64,000 bases of DNA. Origin: CAVQBP01 sp963740945. GTDB taxonomy: Bacteria; Bacteroidota; Ignavibacteria; Ignavibacteriales; Ignavibacteriaceae. This document shows positions 18,820 to 26,270 of this stretch, piece by piece. Within the stretch, counting starts at the first letter, position 1. Every line of letters begins with the position of its first letter. A model generated the notes under the pieces. The model had not been told where the DNA came from and searched no databases. It worked only from the letters and a program-made list of their open reading frames with translations. The translations under genes and the position numbers were made by a program. The DNA is taken from positions 62,001-126,000 of the forward strand of contig CAVUGE010000007.1 in the NCBI GenBank assembly GCA_963740945.1, read 5' to 3'.

Positions 18820-19442
18820 TCGGCAGGTATTCCGATTTCAAAATCTTTTTTACTGACTTCTTCAAAAAGGAAATCCAGTGCTTTAATAATGACTTCTTTC
18901 GATTTAAGATTGTCGTGAAAAACAATGATAGAATTCTTTTCCAGATAATTTTTTATAACAAATTTAATAACATTTAAGTCATTTTTATAATCAAAGGTAA
19001 ATAGAGACCACATAACATTTCTTAACCCCATCTCCTTAAGAATTCTTGAAGTTAAAAAATTAAACCTGCCAAAAGGCGGTCTAAAATATTTCGGACAGTA
19101 TTTATGTTTCTCCTTAAGAATGGAACAGACAGAATCTATCTCTTCATGTATTTTACCTTTTCTCAACTGGTCTATTTTCTTATGATTATATGTATGATTA
19201 CCTATTTCATGTCCTTCGCTTAAAATTAAATCTACTAATGAAGGATTATTTTTAATATTATTTCCGACACAAAAGAAGATTGCTTTTATACCGAAAAGGT
19301 TTAAGGTATCCAGAATTCTTTCTGTTGTATCAATATTTGGACCGTCATCAAATGTAAGGAGGATTTTATTACTTGTACTATTCCACTGGAAGTCATTAAA
19401 AATTTTTTTTACAATTACTGGTGGATTATATAAATATTTCAC
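18807..19442 (-). CDS. Polysaccharide deacetylase (NodB domain)
   Basis: A 211-residue protein that is almost entirely a NodB homology domain: LTFDDGPNIDTTERIL (catalytic and metal Asp pair), GHEIGNHTYNH (metal histidines), RPPFGRFN, and a C-terminal IVFHDN (catalytic His). No signal peptide is evident. The start is a GTG at 19442. It is the first gene of a three-gene operon with a GT2 and a radical SAM protein, so it probably de-N-acetylates the sugar polymer or lipid-linked sugar made there. Confidence 0.88.
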   Translation of the reverse strand: MKYLYNPPVIVKKIFNDFQWNSTSNKILLTFDDGPNIDTTERILDTLNLFGIKAIFFCVGNNIKNNPSLVDLILSEGHEIGNHTYNHKKIDQLRKGKIHEEIDSVCSILKEKHKYCPKYFRPPFGRFNFLTSRILKEMGLRNVMWSLFTFDYKNDLNVIKFVIKNYLEKNSIIVFHDNLKSKEVIIKALDFLFEEVSKKDFEIGIPAECLK

Positions 19443-19552
19443 TTAAACCGGTTCTATTAAAAAAATAAACTCAAAAATAAAAATAATTTCTGAATTATTT
19501 GAGTGTAGAATTTAGAAATGATAAACTTAAATATCAAAATATCGCGGGTTTT

Positions 19553-19708
19553 CTCCTCCCCTTTACCAAAGGAAAGGTTGATCAGATATTCCCTCCCCCT
19601 TTACCAATGGGAAAGACTGATCCGATATTCCCTCCCCTTTACCAAAGGGAAAGACTGATCTGATATTCCCTCCCCTTTACCAAAGGGGAGGGTTAGGGAG
19701 GGGTTTCA
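19553..19708. repeat. Tandem GC-rich palindromic repeats downstream of the DUF559 gene
   Basis: Nearly four tandem units of about 38 bp, each with CTCCCCTTTACCAAAGGG and a GATATT spacer (GATATT at 19585, 19624, 19662). The last unit forms a perfect hairpin at 19668-19692 with 11-bp arms CCCTCCCCTTT and AAAGGGGAGGG and loop ACC. The stop codon of the DUF559 gene is next to this hairpin. Confidence 0.75.
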
Positions 19709-20082
19709 ATATCACAAGACGTCTCCAGTATCTTTATCATCTCCTCTATTTTTTCAAATGCCTTGTCCGGATTCCAGCTCAATTCTTCATTAGTTATACG
19801 AACAAACGTTATTTTATATTTTTTCAAATAATCTTCCCTCTTACCATCATATTCTTTCCGTTCCGGAAGTTCATGAATATCCCCATCTATTTCAACTGCT
19901 AGCTTTAACTTCGGACAATAAAAATCAACAACATAATGATCAATAGAATATTGCCTTAAGAACCTGTATCCTAATTGTCTTTTTCTTAAATGAAGCCATA
20001 CAATCCTTTCACAGTAGGTCATATTCTCCCTAAGCACTTTACGCTTTTCCCTTTCCGATTTTCTAGTATAATGCTTTGTCAT
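19693..20082 (-). CDS. DUF559 domain protein (Vsr-like endonuclease fold)
   Basis: A 129-residue protein of the DUF559 family, related in fold to Vsr/restriction-type nucleases. Visible family motifs: MTYCERIVWLHLRKRQLGYR, FLRQYSIDHYVVDFYCPKLK and LAVEIDGDIHELPERKEYD, the D-x(n)-E-x-D catalytic arrangement, then ITFVRITNEEL. The last residues (IETPP) are encoded by the flanking repeat itself. Palindromic repeats lie on both sides (19553-19708 and 20156-20212). The role is unproven; mobility or repair linked to the repeats is inference. Confidence 0.85.
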   Translation of the reverse strand: MTKHYTRKSEREKRKVLRENMTYCERIVWLHLRKRQLGYRFLRQYSIDHYVVDFYCPKLKLAVEIDGDIHELPERKEYDGKREDYLKKYKITFVRITNEELSWNPDKAFEKIEEMIKILETSCDIETPP

Positions 20083-20155
20083 TGCACTCTCTTAAAAAAT
20101 ATAATTTGCTCTAAATACACCTCCCTCACCTTAACAGTAAAACCAGCTCGGAGCT

Positions 20156-20330
20156 TCCCCTCCCCTTTACTAAAGGTACTAAAGTGGAGGGCTAGGGAGG
20201 GGTTTCAATACCCCCTTAACTCAAGGGAAGAATGTACTTCTCTCTGCACTTCACTACCCCCATACCAAAGAGGAAGGTAGTTTTATACGCTCCCTCCCCT
20301 TTACCAAAGGGGAGGGTCGGGGAGGGGTTT
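20156..20330. repeat. GC-rich palindromic repeats between the DUF559 gene and the 223-residue gene
   Basis: One degenerate copy at 20156-20212 (CCCCTTTACTAAAGG, then GGGAGGGGTTTCAATA) and one perfect copy at 20292-20316 with arms CCCTCCCCTTT and AAAGGGGAGGG followed by TCGGGGAGGGGTTT. A further remnant (ACCAAAGAGGAAGG) lies between them. The perfect copy sits directly after the stop codon of the gene at 20333-21004 and could act as its terminator on the minus strand. Confidence 0.7.
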
Positions 20331-20332
20331 TC

Positions 20333-21004
20333 TCATCTCATCTTTTTTGCATACGTTGAAGACCACCTCAAAACATTCTCATCTTCATCAAATACAACTA
20401 ATGCTAAATAAATAATCTTATCCTGGTATTTGCTTTCTTTCATCTTTATGTTTTTATCCAGTTCAAAAAATATTTTTTTACCATTATCTTTTAACACTTT
20501 TAATATGCACTCATTTGAGTAATAGTCATGCTCTTTTAATATTGGCCTTTCAAACCATGTTAATAATACAAGGACAAACTTTTCGTTCCCTTTCTTTCGA
20601 AGTACTTCATTTAATTTAACTTCTATCTTACTATCTAAACAGTTAACACTTTTAACTGGAATATTAAATCCTTCGGGTGTTATTTTGTTTTCTTCTGTCG
20701 CTTTCCCTGGCAAGAAGGATTTATAATTGATACCTGTTATTTTATTAATTGGATCTGAGTCTTTATATTTTTCTATCTCTACCGATTCCCATATTTTTTT
20801 TAGTACTTCGATACCTTTGACCGCTTTCGCAAATTTACCCGCCACTTTCATTCTATTTCGGTTTGCTGTTTCTGCTGGACTAACATCATCCGTCCGTTCT
20901 TTCGGAGTAGAAGCTGCATATTCCGTCTTGCCCCTCTTTTTATATACAACATCTCCGATTTTTCCATGTACCTCTCCTAAAAAATTTTTTTTAACTCTTG
21001 CCAT
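20333..21004 (-). CDS. Conserved hypothetical protein (DUF6266-like N-terminus)
   Basis: A 223-residue soluble protein with no signal peptide or membrane helix. The N-terminus is basic and Gly-rich (LGEVHGKIGDVVYKKRGKTE), followed by SPAETANRNRMKVAGKFAK, a pattern resembling the DUF6266 family of Bacteroidota; that assignment is tentative. The C-terminal part alternates strands (KFVLVLLTWFERP, IIYLALVVFDEDENV). A good ribosome site (AAAGGG) precedes the ATG at 21004. It is embedded in the repeat island. Function unknown. Confidence 0.65.
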   Translation of the reverse strand: MARVKKNFLGEVHGKIGDVVYKKRGKTEYAASTPKERTDDVSPAETANRNRMKVAGKFAKAVKGIEVLKKIWESVEIEKYKDSDPINKITGINYKSFLPGKATEENKITPEGFNIPVKSVNCLDSKIEVKLNEVLRKKGNEKFVLVLLTWFERPILKEHDYYSNECILKVLKDNGKKIFFELDKNIKMKESKYQDKIIYLALVVFDEDENVLRWSSTYAKKMR

Positions 21005-21654
21005 TTTATCCCTTTATTTTATTTTTAAATAACAAATTTGAATATTTTTCCATTTGCCTGATGAATACAATTTATACCAAAATATCATCCTTTGTTTCTG
21101 GAATCTTTAGATATGATCAGAACCTATTGAAAGTCTTTACAGTAAACCCTAAGCAGTATTATCGACATGAAAAAATCAACTGGATAAAAATAAAAAATAT
21201 TAGCCCGAATTCCAATCTAACAGCCATCTTACAGCCGTCTAACAGCCGTTAAATAAACCCTAACACAACCATAAATCTTCTCATTCTAGTCTAAGAGATT
21301 TAATTAAACATCTCTTCATTACTCCCCTCTAAAAAAAAAGTAAGTAGCGCTCTGCTCTACCCTCCCTTAACCCCTCCTTGATCCTCCCCTTTAGAAAAAG
21401 GGGAGGAATGTACCACCCTCTCTTTTATAAAAGAGTACACTCTTCCGCTTATTTTAGTAATGTATCGGATATATTTTCCAGCCTATTTACTAAAAGGAAG
21501 GGTTAAGGAGCGGTTCGAGGGTGACCAATAAGTAATTTTCAAATTGAAATCAGTGAAAATCTGTTAAAATCTGCGTCATCAGTGTTCTATTTTTAAGAAA
21601 ATAATTACTTTTTGGTCACCCTCGTTAGGGAGGGGTTTTTATAAAAACAAATGC
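21005..21654. other. 650-bp intergenic, repeat-rich stretch
   Basis: No convincing gene. It holds three close copies of ACAGCC(A/G)TCT-like decamers at about 21219-21250, a hairpin AAGAGAT/ATCTCTT at 21293-21316, a GC-rich hairpin at 21383-21406 (arms CCTCCCCTT/AAGGGGAGG), the inverted-repeat element at 21516-21624, and a final CCCCTCCCTAACG-type tail next to the MFS gene end. An 84-codon plus-strand frame at 20998-21252 has no ribosome site and runs across the promoter of the neighbouring gene. Confidence 0.6.
21516..21624. repeat. 109-bp inverted-repeat element (GGGTGACCAAAAAGT family, copy 2)
   Basis: Left end CGAGGGTGACCAATAAGTAA (from 21516) and right end TTACTTTTTGGTCACCCTCG (to 21624) pair as inverted repeats of about 24 bp. 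The interior carries the reverse complement of a second dispersed motif, ATGACGCAGATT...AACAGATTTTCACTGATT, of which another copy lies at about 25900-25942. Compare copy 1 at 9116-9232. Confidence 0.6.
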
Positions 21655-22995
21655 TCAGCTTCCTGATTCAACCGCCAGCTTTTTTTCTTCAGCTTCTGCT
21701 CTGCTGAGTTCAAGACCATGTCCCTGCGGTCCTGTTTCTGCTTTTCTTAATAAGTAAGCAAAAATAAGTCCTAGAATTCCGAGAATTGAGAATATCCACA
21801 TTCCAAGGTTATATCCTCCGGGATTAGTTGCACTGGCTCCTCCGTAATCATTGGCTGCACCAATAAGTAATGGGAAAATCATCATCCCTATCTGCTGAAT
21901 TAAAGTCATTAATGCATATGCAGAACCTAACCGTTTAGCTTCCACTATATATGATACGGCAGGCCACATCACTGCGGGAATCAATGAGAATGCAATTCCC
22001 ATCATGATAACCGGGACATAAAGTGTAACATTGCTGTAAGCCATGAGAAGATAAACAGGGAGCAGCATAATTGAACCAATTGTCATAAGCAATGCACGTT
22101 TTCCAATAAAATCAACCAGCAATCCAATTAGAGGAGTAGCAATCATTGCAGATAAAGGTAAATTAGAAATCATCCACCCTGCTGTTTCACGTGATAAATG
22201 ATGACTTTCCATAAAGAATTTAACAGCAAAAGTTCTGAAAGGGAAAATAGCGGAATAAAATGTAACGCATAAAAGAGTTATGTACCAGAAGGACTTATTA
22301 AATTTAAAAATAGTTTTCATATTTAATTTATCAACAGGTCCCCCTTCTCCTAAAGTAAATTTCTTTTCCCCTGAAGATTCAACAAAATAATAGATTAGAA
22401 TCCCAAGAAAAGATAGAATGCCAATAAAGGCGGCAGCATATAAAGGAGCCGAAAATCCGCCGCTGTAAAGTCCAGGAAAAATTGAAGGAGAATTATCTAC
22501 AGCTACAGTACCGCTGCGTGCAAAAAACAGGTTCAGCCCCATGGCAAAGCTTAATTCTTTCCCTTTATACCATTTTGCAATTGCAACTGTTATCGCTACG
22601 ATTAAAGGTTCGGAACCGATACCGAGTAAAAATCTTCCGGCAAGCATTACATACAAGTTTGACGATACGGCGGTCAAGAAACCTGAAACTGTACATATAG
22701 ATGCAAAAATAATTGCCGATTTTTTGGTACCCCATTTATCTACTAATATACCTCCAAAGATTAGAACTATTATAGCAGCCAGGCTATAATATGAATAGAA
22801 TTGTCCTATTTCAAGGTCGGTAAACTGAAGCGAGGCTTTTAGTTGATCTGCGACTAAAGATATTGAATCGTATACATAATAATTTCCGAACATTGCCAGA
22901 CTAACAAAAAGGAGAATCATCCACCTATAGGAAGGTGTAGGTTCTCTTTTCTCAACTACTAAATCAGGATTGGCTGATGACATTGCTGATGACAT
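21655..22995 (-). CDS. Major facilitator superfamily transporter
   Basis: A 446-residue protein with about twelve hydrophobic helices and the MFS loop 2-3 motif GGILVDKWGTKKSA. The N-terminal cytoplasmic stretch (residues 1-22) and a charged C-terminal tail are hydrophilic. It resembles the broad sugar-phosphate/anion type MFS carriers; the substrate cannot be read from sequence. The ATG at 22995 has AAGAGA upstream; a second ATG four codons later is possible. It stands alone, with a repeat-rich stretch on its downstream side. Confidence 0.88.
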   Translation of the reverse strand: MSSAMSSANPDLVVEKREPTPSYRWMILLFVSLAMFGNYYVYDSISLVADQLKASLQFTDLEIGQFYSYYSLAAIIVLIFGGILVDKWGTKKSAIIFASICTVSGFLTAVSSNLYVMLAGRFLLGIGSEPLIVAITVAIAKWYKGKELSFAMGLNLFFARSGTVAVDNSPSIFPGLYSGGFSAPLYAAAFIGILSFLGILIYYFVESSGEKKFTLGEGGPVDKLNMKTIFKFNKSFWYITLLCVTFYSAIFPFRTFAVKFFMESHHLSRETAGWMISNLPLSAMIATPLIGLLVDFIGKRALLMTIGSIMLLPVYLLMAYSNVTLYVPVIMMGIAFSLIPAVMWPAVSYIVEAKRLGSAYALMTLIQQIGMMIFPLLIGAANDYGGASATNPGGYNLGMWIFSILGILGLIFAYLLRKAETGPQGHGLELSRAEAEEKKLAVESGS

Positions 22996-23192
22996 TATTT
23001 TTCTCTTATTATTTTTTTAAAGTCATTTAATAGTTCCCGCTACGCCGGAAGGCTTCGCGGGATAGGCATTCAATGGTCATTCGGTAGTCATTTATAGTCA
23101 TTCGATTGTTTATTCATAGTCATTCTGCAAGCTTCAGACAGATATATATATAATTATGTGGCTAAAGCCATTTATATTTTTTATTCACTACT

Positions 23193-23212
23193 CCCTCGGC
23201 TGAAGCCGAGGG
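23193..23212. repeat. Short perfect palindrome (CCCTCGGCT-GA-AGCCGAGGG)
   Basis: A perfect 9-bp-arm hairpin with a 2-nt loop, preceded by GGCTAAAGCC at about 23160 and followed by GCAATAGAT. This pattern resembles REP-type repeats that accompany transposase remnants, but no transposase gene is seen nearby. It lies at the 3' end of the small gene 23224-23556 and may also end its transcript. Confidence 0.5.
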
Positions 23213-23223
23213 CAATAGATGGG

Positions 23224-23556
23224 CTATTCGCTGCTTATTATCTTGCCGTCAACTATAGGAGTTACACATATAAGCGGATTTTCAGGGACATCAAAATTGG
23301 AGAAGATCTCTTCAAAAAGTTCGAATTGTCTCCCCTTCTCTTCCAGTCGAGCGAACTTCCGGTATTTCATATATCTTCCCATTCTATCTGCTGGTGCGCT
23401 GAAATGATAAGAATTATTAAAATCCTGAACGGCTTTGCTTTTTAAGAATTTTATCTTATTATCGTCGCCTCCTTCCATCTCATAAGCAACTGCACGGAAC
23501 TCTTCAACATAATCATTATTTATTATAAGATAAATATTTAGTATTACTTCATTCAT
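23224..23556 (-). CDS. Hypothetical protein, 110 residues
   Basis: A small acidic/basic mixed soluble protein (MNEVILNIYLIINNDYVEEF... VPENPLICVTPIVDGKIISSE) with no signal peptide or membrane helix and no family I recognise. It starts ATGAATGAAG immediately after the T-run of the fumC terminator hairpin and has no clear ribosome site. The frame is otherwise uninterrupted and has normal codon use for the region, and the opposite strand shows only shadow frames. Expressed status is uncertain. Confidence 0.5.
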   Translation of the reverse strand: MNEVILNIYLIINNDYVEEFRAVAYEMEGGDDNKIKFLKSKAVQDFNNSYHFSAPADRMGRYMKYRKFARLEEKGRQFELFEEIFSNFDVPENPLICVTPIVDGKIISSE

Positions 23557-23564
23557 ATAATTTT

Positions 23565-23598
23565 AAAAAACCTCTGAGGTTTTGGAAACCTCGGAGGT
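23565..23598 (-). terminator. Rho-independent terminator of fumC
   Basis: On the minus strand, ACCTCCGAGGTTT then a CCA loop then AAACCTCAGAGGT form a 13-bp stem with one weak pair, followed directly by TTTTT. It lies about 40 bp after the fumC stop. The stem arms are also of the type found in dispersed palindromic repeats. Confidence 0.7.
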
Positions 23599-23639
23599 CT
23601 GGGTTCATTGCCTTCTTTAAACATCTGAGAGATTTTTGT

Positions 23640-25031
23640 TTACGCTTTAGGTCCTATCATTTTCTCAGGTTTTACTATTTCATCAAATTTTTCAGCGGAT
23701 AAAATACCAAGCTCAACGGCAGTTTCTTTGAGAGTTTTATTTTCTTTATGAGCTTTCTTAGCAATTTTTGCAGCATTATCATAACCAATATGCGGATTTA
23801 ATGCTGTAACTAACATCAAAGAATCATTAAGATGCTTATTGATAACCCTTTCGTTAGGCTGAATACCGATTACACAATTATCGGTAAAGCTTTCACAGGC
23901 ATCTGCAATTAATCTAATGGACTGGAGTACATTATATATAATTACCGGTTTAAATACATTTAGTTCAAAATTTCCGCTTGCACCTGCGAAAGTAACAGTA
24001 GTATCATTTCCGAAAACCTGAGCGCAGACCATTGTCATAGCTTCGCTTTGCGTAGGATTAACTTTTCCGGGCATAATAGAACTTCCGGGTTCATTTTCCG
24101 GTAAAAGCAGCTCACCTATTCCGGCTCTGGGTCCGGAGCCTAACCACCTTATATCATTGGCGATTTTCATTAAAGATGCAGCAATAGTTTTAAGAACACC
24201 GCTTAATTCAACCAGAGCATCATGGGCAGCCAGGGCTTCGAATTTATTTCTTGCAGACTTAAAAGGCTTTCCTGTTAACTCTGAAATTTTTTCGGCAGCT
24301 TTTACAGCAAATTCGGGGTGAGTATTTAACCCTGTACCAACAGCAGTCCCGCCTAAAGCAAGCTCATATAGCCTTGGTAAAGAACCATTTACCCTTTCCA
24401 ATGCATTGTTTAGCTGCTGAACATAACCGGAAAATTCCTGACCCAGGGTTAAAGGAGTAGCATCCATTAAATGGGTTCTCCCGATTTTTATTATACTTTT
24501 GAATTCTTCGGATTTTGCGCCAAGTGCATCTTTTAATTTGGTTATCATTGGGATTAATCTTCTATGAATTTCTTCAACAGCAGCAATATGCATGGCAGTT
24601 GGAAAAGTATCATTGGAAGATTGAGCTTTATTTACATCATCATTGGGATGGATCGGCTTTTTACTCCCGATCTGACCGCCAGCTAATTCAATTGCACGAT
24701 TAGAAATTACTTCATTTGCATTCATATTTGTTTGAGTACCGCTCCCGGTCTGCCAGACAACAAGTGGGAAATGATCGTCTAATTTTCCTTCAATTACCTC
24801 ATCTGCTGCTTTTACAATCAATTCCGCTTTTTCCGGAGGAAGAATCCCAAGACCTTTATTTGTAAGAGCAGCGGCTTTTTTTAATATTCCGAGAGCCCGG
24901 ATTAATTCACGGGGGAACCTCTCACCTCCTATTTTAAAATTCATAACCGAACGTGCTGTTTGGGCACCATAATATTTATCGGTAGGAACTTTTACTCCCC
25001 CCATACTGTCAGTTTCAATTCTAAAGTCCAT
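23640..25031 (-). CDS. fumC: Fumarate hydratase, class II
   Basis: A 463-residue class II fumarase converting fumarate to malate in the TCA cycle. Motifs in order: TNMNANEVISNRAIE, HPNDDVNKAQSSNDTFPTAM, GRTHLMDATPLTLGQEFSGY, and the signature GSSIMPGKVNPTQSEAM with the catalytic serine loop. The start is taken at the ATG at 25031, which has AAGGG six bases upstream; a TTG at 25037 lies too close to that site. It is monocistronic, with its own terminator hairpin at 23565-23598. Confidence 0.96.
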   Translation of the reverse strand: MDFRIETDSMGGVKVPTDKYYGAQTARSVMNFKIGGERFPRELIRALGILKKAAALTNKGLGILPPEKAELIVKAADEVIEGKLDDHFPLVVWQTGSGTQTNMNANEVISNRAIELAGGQIGSKKPIHPNDDVNKAQSSNDTFPTAMHIAAVEEIHRRLIPMITKLKDALGAKSEEFKSIIKIGRTHLMDATPLTLGQEFSGYVQQLNNALERVNGSLPRLYELALGGTAVGTGLNTHPEFAVKAAEKISELTGKPFKSARNKFEALAAHDALVELSGVLKTIAASLMKIANDIRWLGSGPRAGIGELLLPENEPGSSIMPGKVNPTQSEAMTMVCAQVFGNDTTVTFAGASGNFELNVFKPVIIYNVLQSIRLIADACESFTDNCVIGIQPNERVINKHLNDSLMLVTALNPHIGYDNAAKIAKKAHKENKTLKETAVELGILSAEKFDEIVKPEKMIGPKA

Positions 25032-25186
25032 GTTCAACCCTTAAATGTTAAATAATATTTAGTATTGCACTAAATTTACAAAAAAAATTATCGATAATTA
25101 ATTATAGCTGAAGTTATATATAAAATGATACGAGTAATCATAATAGGCGGAAAGTATATTATAGGCAGTAAATCAGGGAACTCTTG

Positions 25187-25283
25187 AAAGATGACATCTT
25201 TATAATTTAAAAATTAGGTTTTATTTGATTTACATTTTAATATAAAATTGAAAATGATTTTTCTTTCTAAAGATGTCATCTTT
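25187..25283 (+). repeat. 97-bp AAAGATGACATCTTT element, copy A
   Basis: Ends are AAAGATGACATCTTT (25187-25201) and its reverse complement AAAGATGTCATCTTT (25269-25283). The 67-bp AT-rich interior (TTTACATTTTAAT, AAAATTGAAAATG) matches copies B-E. It lies between fumC and the TerB-like gene. Confidence 0.85.
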
Positions 25284-25386
25284 ATATCTGCTAATCACAA
25301 TAATTAAGTAATTGGAAACATTTTTAATATTGAAGCATCTAAACAATTGGGAAACAAATCATATAAAAAAATTGAATTATTTATGA

Positions 25387-25418
25387 TTTTGTAATTCTTA
25401 ATTTTTTTTGTACTTTAA
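25387..25418 (+). promoter_or_regulatory. Candidate Bacteroidota-type promoter of the TerB-like gene
   Basis: TTTTG at 25387-25391 and TACTTTAA at 25411-25418 are 19 bp apart, close to the TTTG / TAnnTTTG promoter of Bacteroidota. Whether Ignavibacteria use the same consensus is inference. The predicted start would leave a leader of about 35 bases before the ATG at 25463. Confidence 0.3.
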
Positions 25419-25462
25419 TTATTAATGAATGTAGTGTTAATTATTAAAATAAAAGACAAATT

Positions 25463-25879
25463 ATGGAAATACCTGTAAAAGATAAAAGTAATTACCTAAA
25501 GGGATTACTTATTGTAGCTAAAAAGGATAAGCAATTAGCTGATTCCGAGAAAAGGATAATTAGAGGTATTGGTGAGAAATTAGGGTTCGCTTCCGACTTT
25601 TACGAAGACGTTTTAAGGGATTTACTTTCAAATGAATACATCATTGAAGATCCAATAAGATTTTCAAATATGAAAATTGCTAGATCTTTTATTGATGATG
25701 GATTAAAGTTGGCATTTTCAGATAATAAGATTTCCGATACTGAAATAAACTGGCTGAGTGAAACTGCGAAACACAATGATATTGATGAAAAATGGTTTAA
25801 CGAAAAGCTTGAAAGTTATAAAAATTCATCAGTTTCATTTTCAATATCTGATTTTGCTCTCTATTCGATAATCGGGTAG
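25463..25879 (+). CDS. TerB-like helical protein
   Basis: A 138-residue soluble protein. Two similar helical pairs are visible: YLKGLLIVAKKDKQLADSEK (residues 10-29) and FIDDGLKLAFSDNKISDTEI (about 73-92), each with an acidic loop D-x-x-L/I-(S/A)-D-x-E. This duplicated pattern is that of TerB-like (tellurite-resistance associated) domains, which bind metal in some members. No other ter genes are near, so a tellurite role is not supported. Monocistronic, flanked by repeat-bearing intergenic DNA on both sides. Confidence 0.65.
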   Translation: MEIPVKDKSNYLKGLLIVAKKDKQLADSEKRIIRGIGEKLGFASDFYEDVLRDLLSNEYIIEDPIRFSNMKIARSFIDDGLKLAFSDNKISDTEINWLSETAKHNDIDEKWFNEKLESYKNSSVSFSISDFALYSIIG

Positions 25880-26270
25880 AATATTTTCGTTTAATAGCAC
25901 GCAGATGACGCAGATTAAACTGATTTTCACTGATTTTTAAAGTGAAGAAAAAATCTTCCATAGAAAACCAGGCATCCTTTTAGTGGATTATAACAACTGC
26001 AAAATCTTGTTAAACTAAGTCATCACAGCTATTGCAACTGTACGAATAAATTTTAAATTGATGCCTATTCTCCTTCGGATAGCCACAAAGTCTCTAAGAC
26101 ACAAAGTTACACAAAGTACCTTCTCGCCATTCACTTAATGACATACTAACAAGCACTAAAAGTTTTCTGATACAATTATCTCTTTTTTAAAAAGCCGGAA
26201 TGACAATGTTGAATAACTTCAGTAATTTAGCTGTTGTTTTTATTCAATTTTTAATATACAGGTAATAAAA
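25880..26270. other. Intergenic region with dispersed repeat motif
   Basis: No gene seen in 391 bp. At about 25900-25942 the motif ATGACGCAGATT...AACTGATTTTCACTGATTT repeats the interior of the element at 21516-21624 in the opposite orientation. Further along is a CACAAAG-rich stretch at about 26085-26120 of low complexity. The tdh promoter should lie in the last 100 bp but no clear consensus stands out. Confidence 0.5.

Larger units (their letters stand above)
25032..25462. other. Divergent intergenic region with repeat element and candidate promoter
   Basis: A 431-bp AT-rich region between fumC (minus) and the TerB-like gene (plus). It contains the first copy of the 97-bp AAAGATGACATCTTT element (25187-25283) and a candidate promoter at 25387-25418. 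No ORF with a ribosome site is seen. Confidence 0.6.

Noticed and set aside
19553..19708. Possible CRISPR array (regularly spaced repeats of about 38 bp)
   Set aside because: The units are contiguous imperfect tandem repeats whose spacers are themselves repeated (GATATT and GATC stretches); there are no unique spacers and no cas genes.
20998..21252. 84-codon plus-strand frame
   Set aside because: It has no ribosome site, begins inside the start of the gene on the other strand and runs into short decamer repeats.
25463..25879. Tellurite resistance system
   Set aside because: Only a single TerB-like protein is present; no terC, terD or related genes occur nearby.
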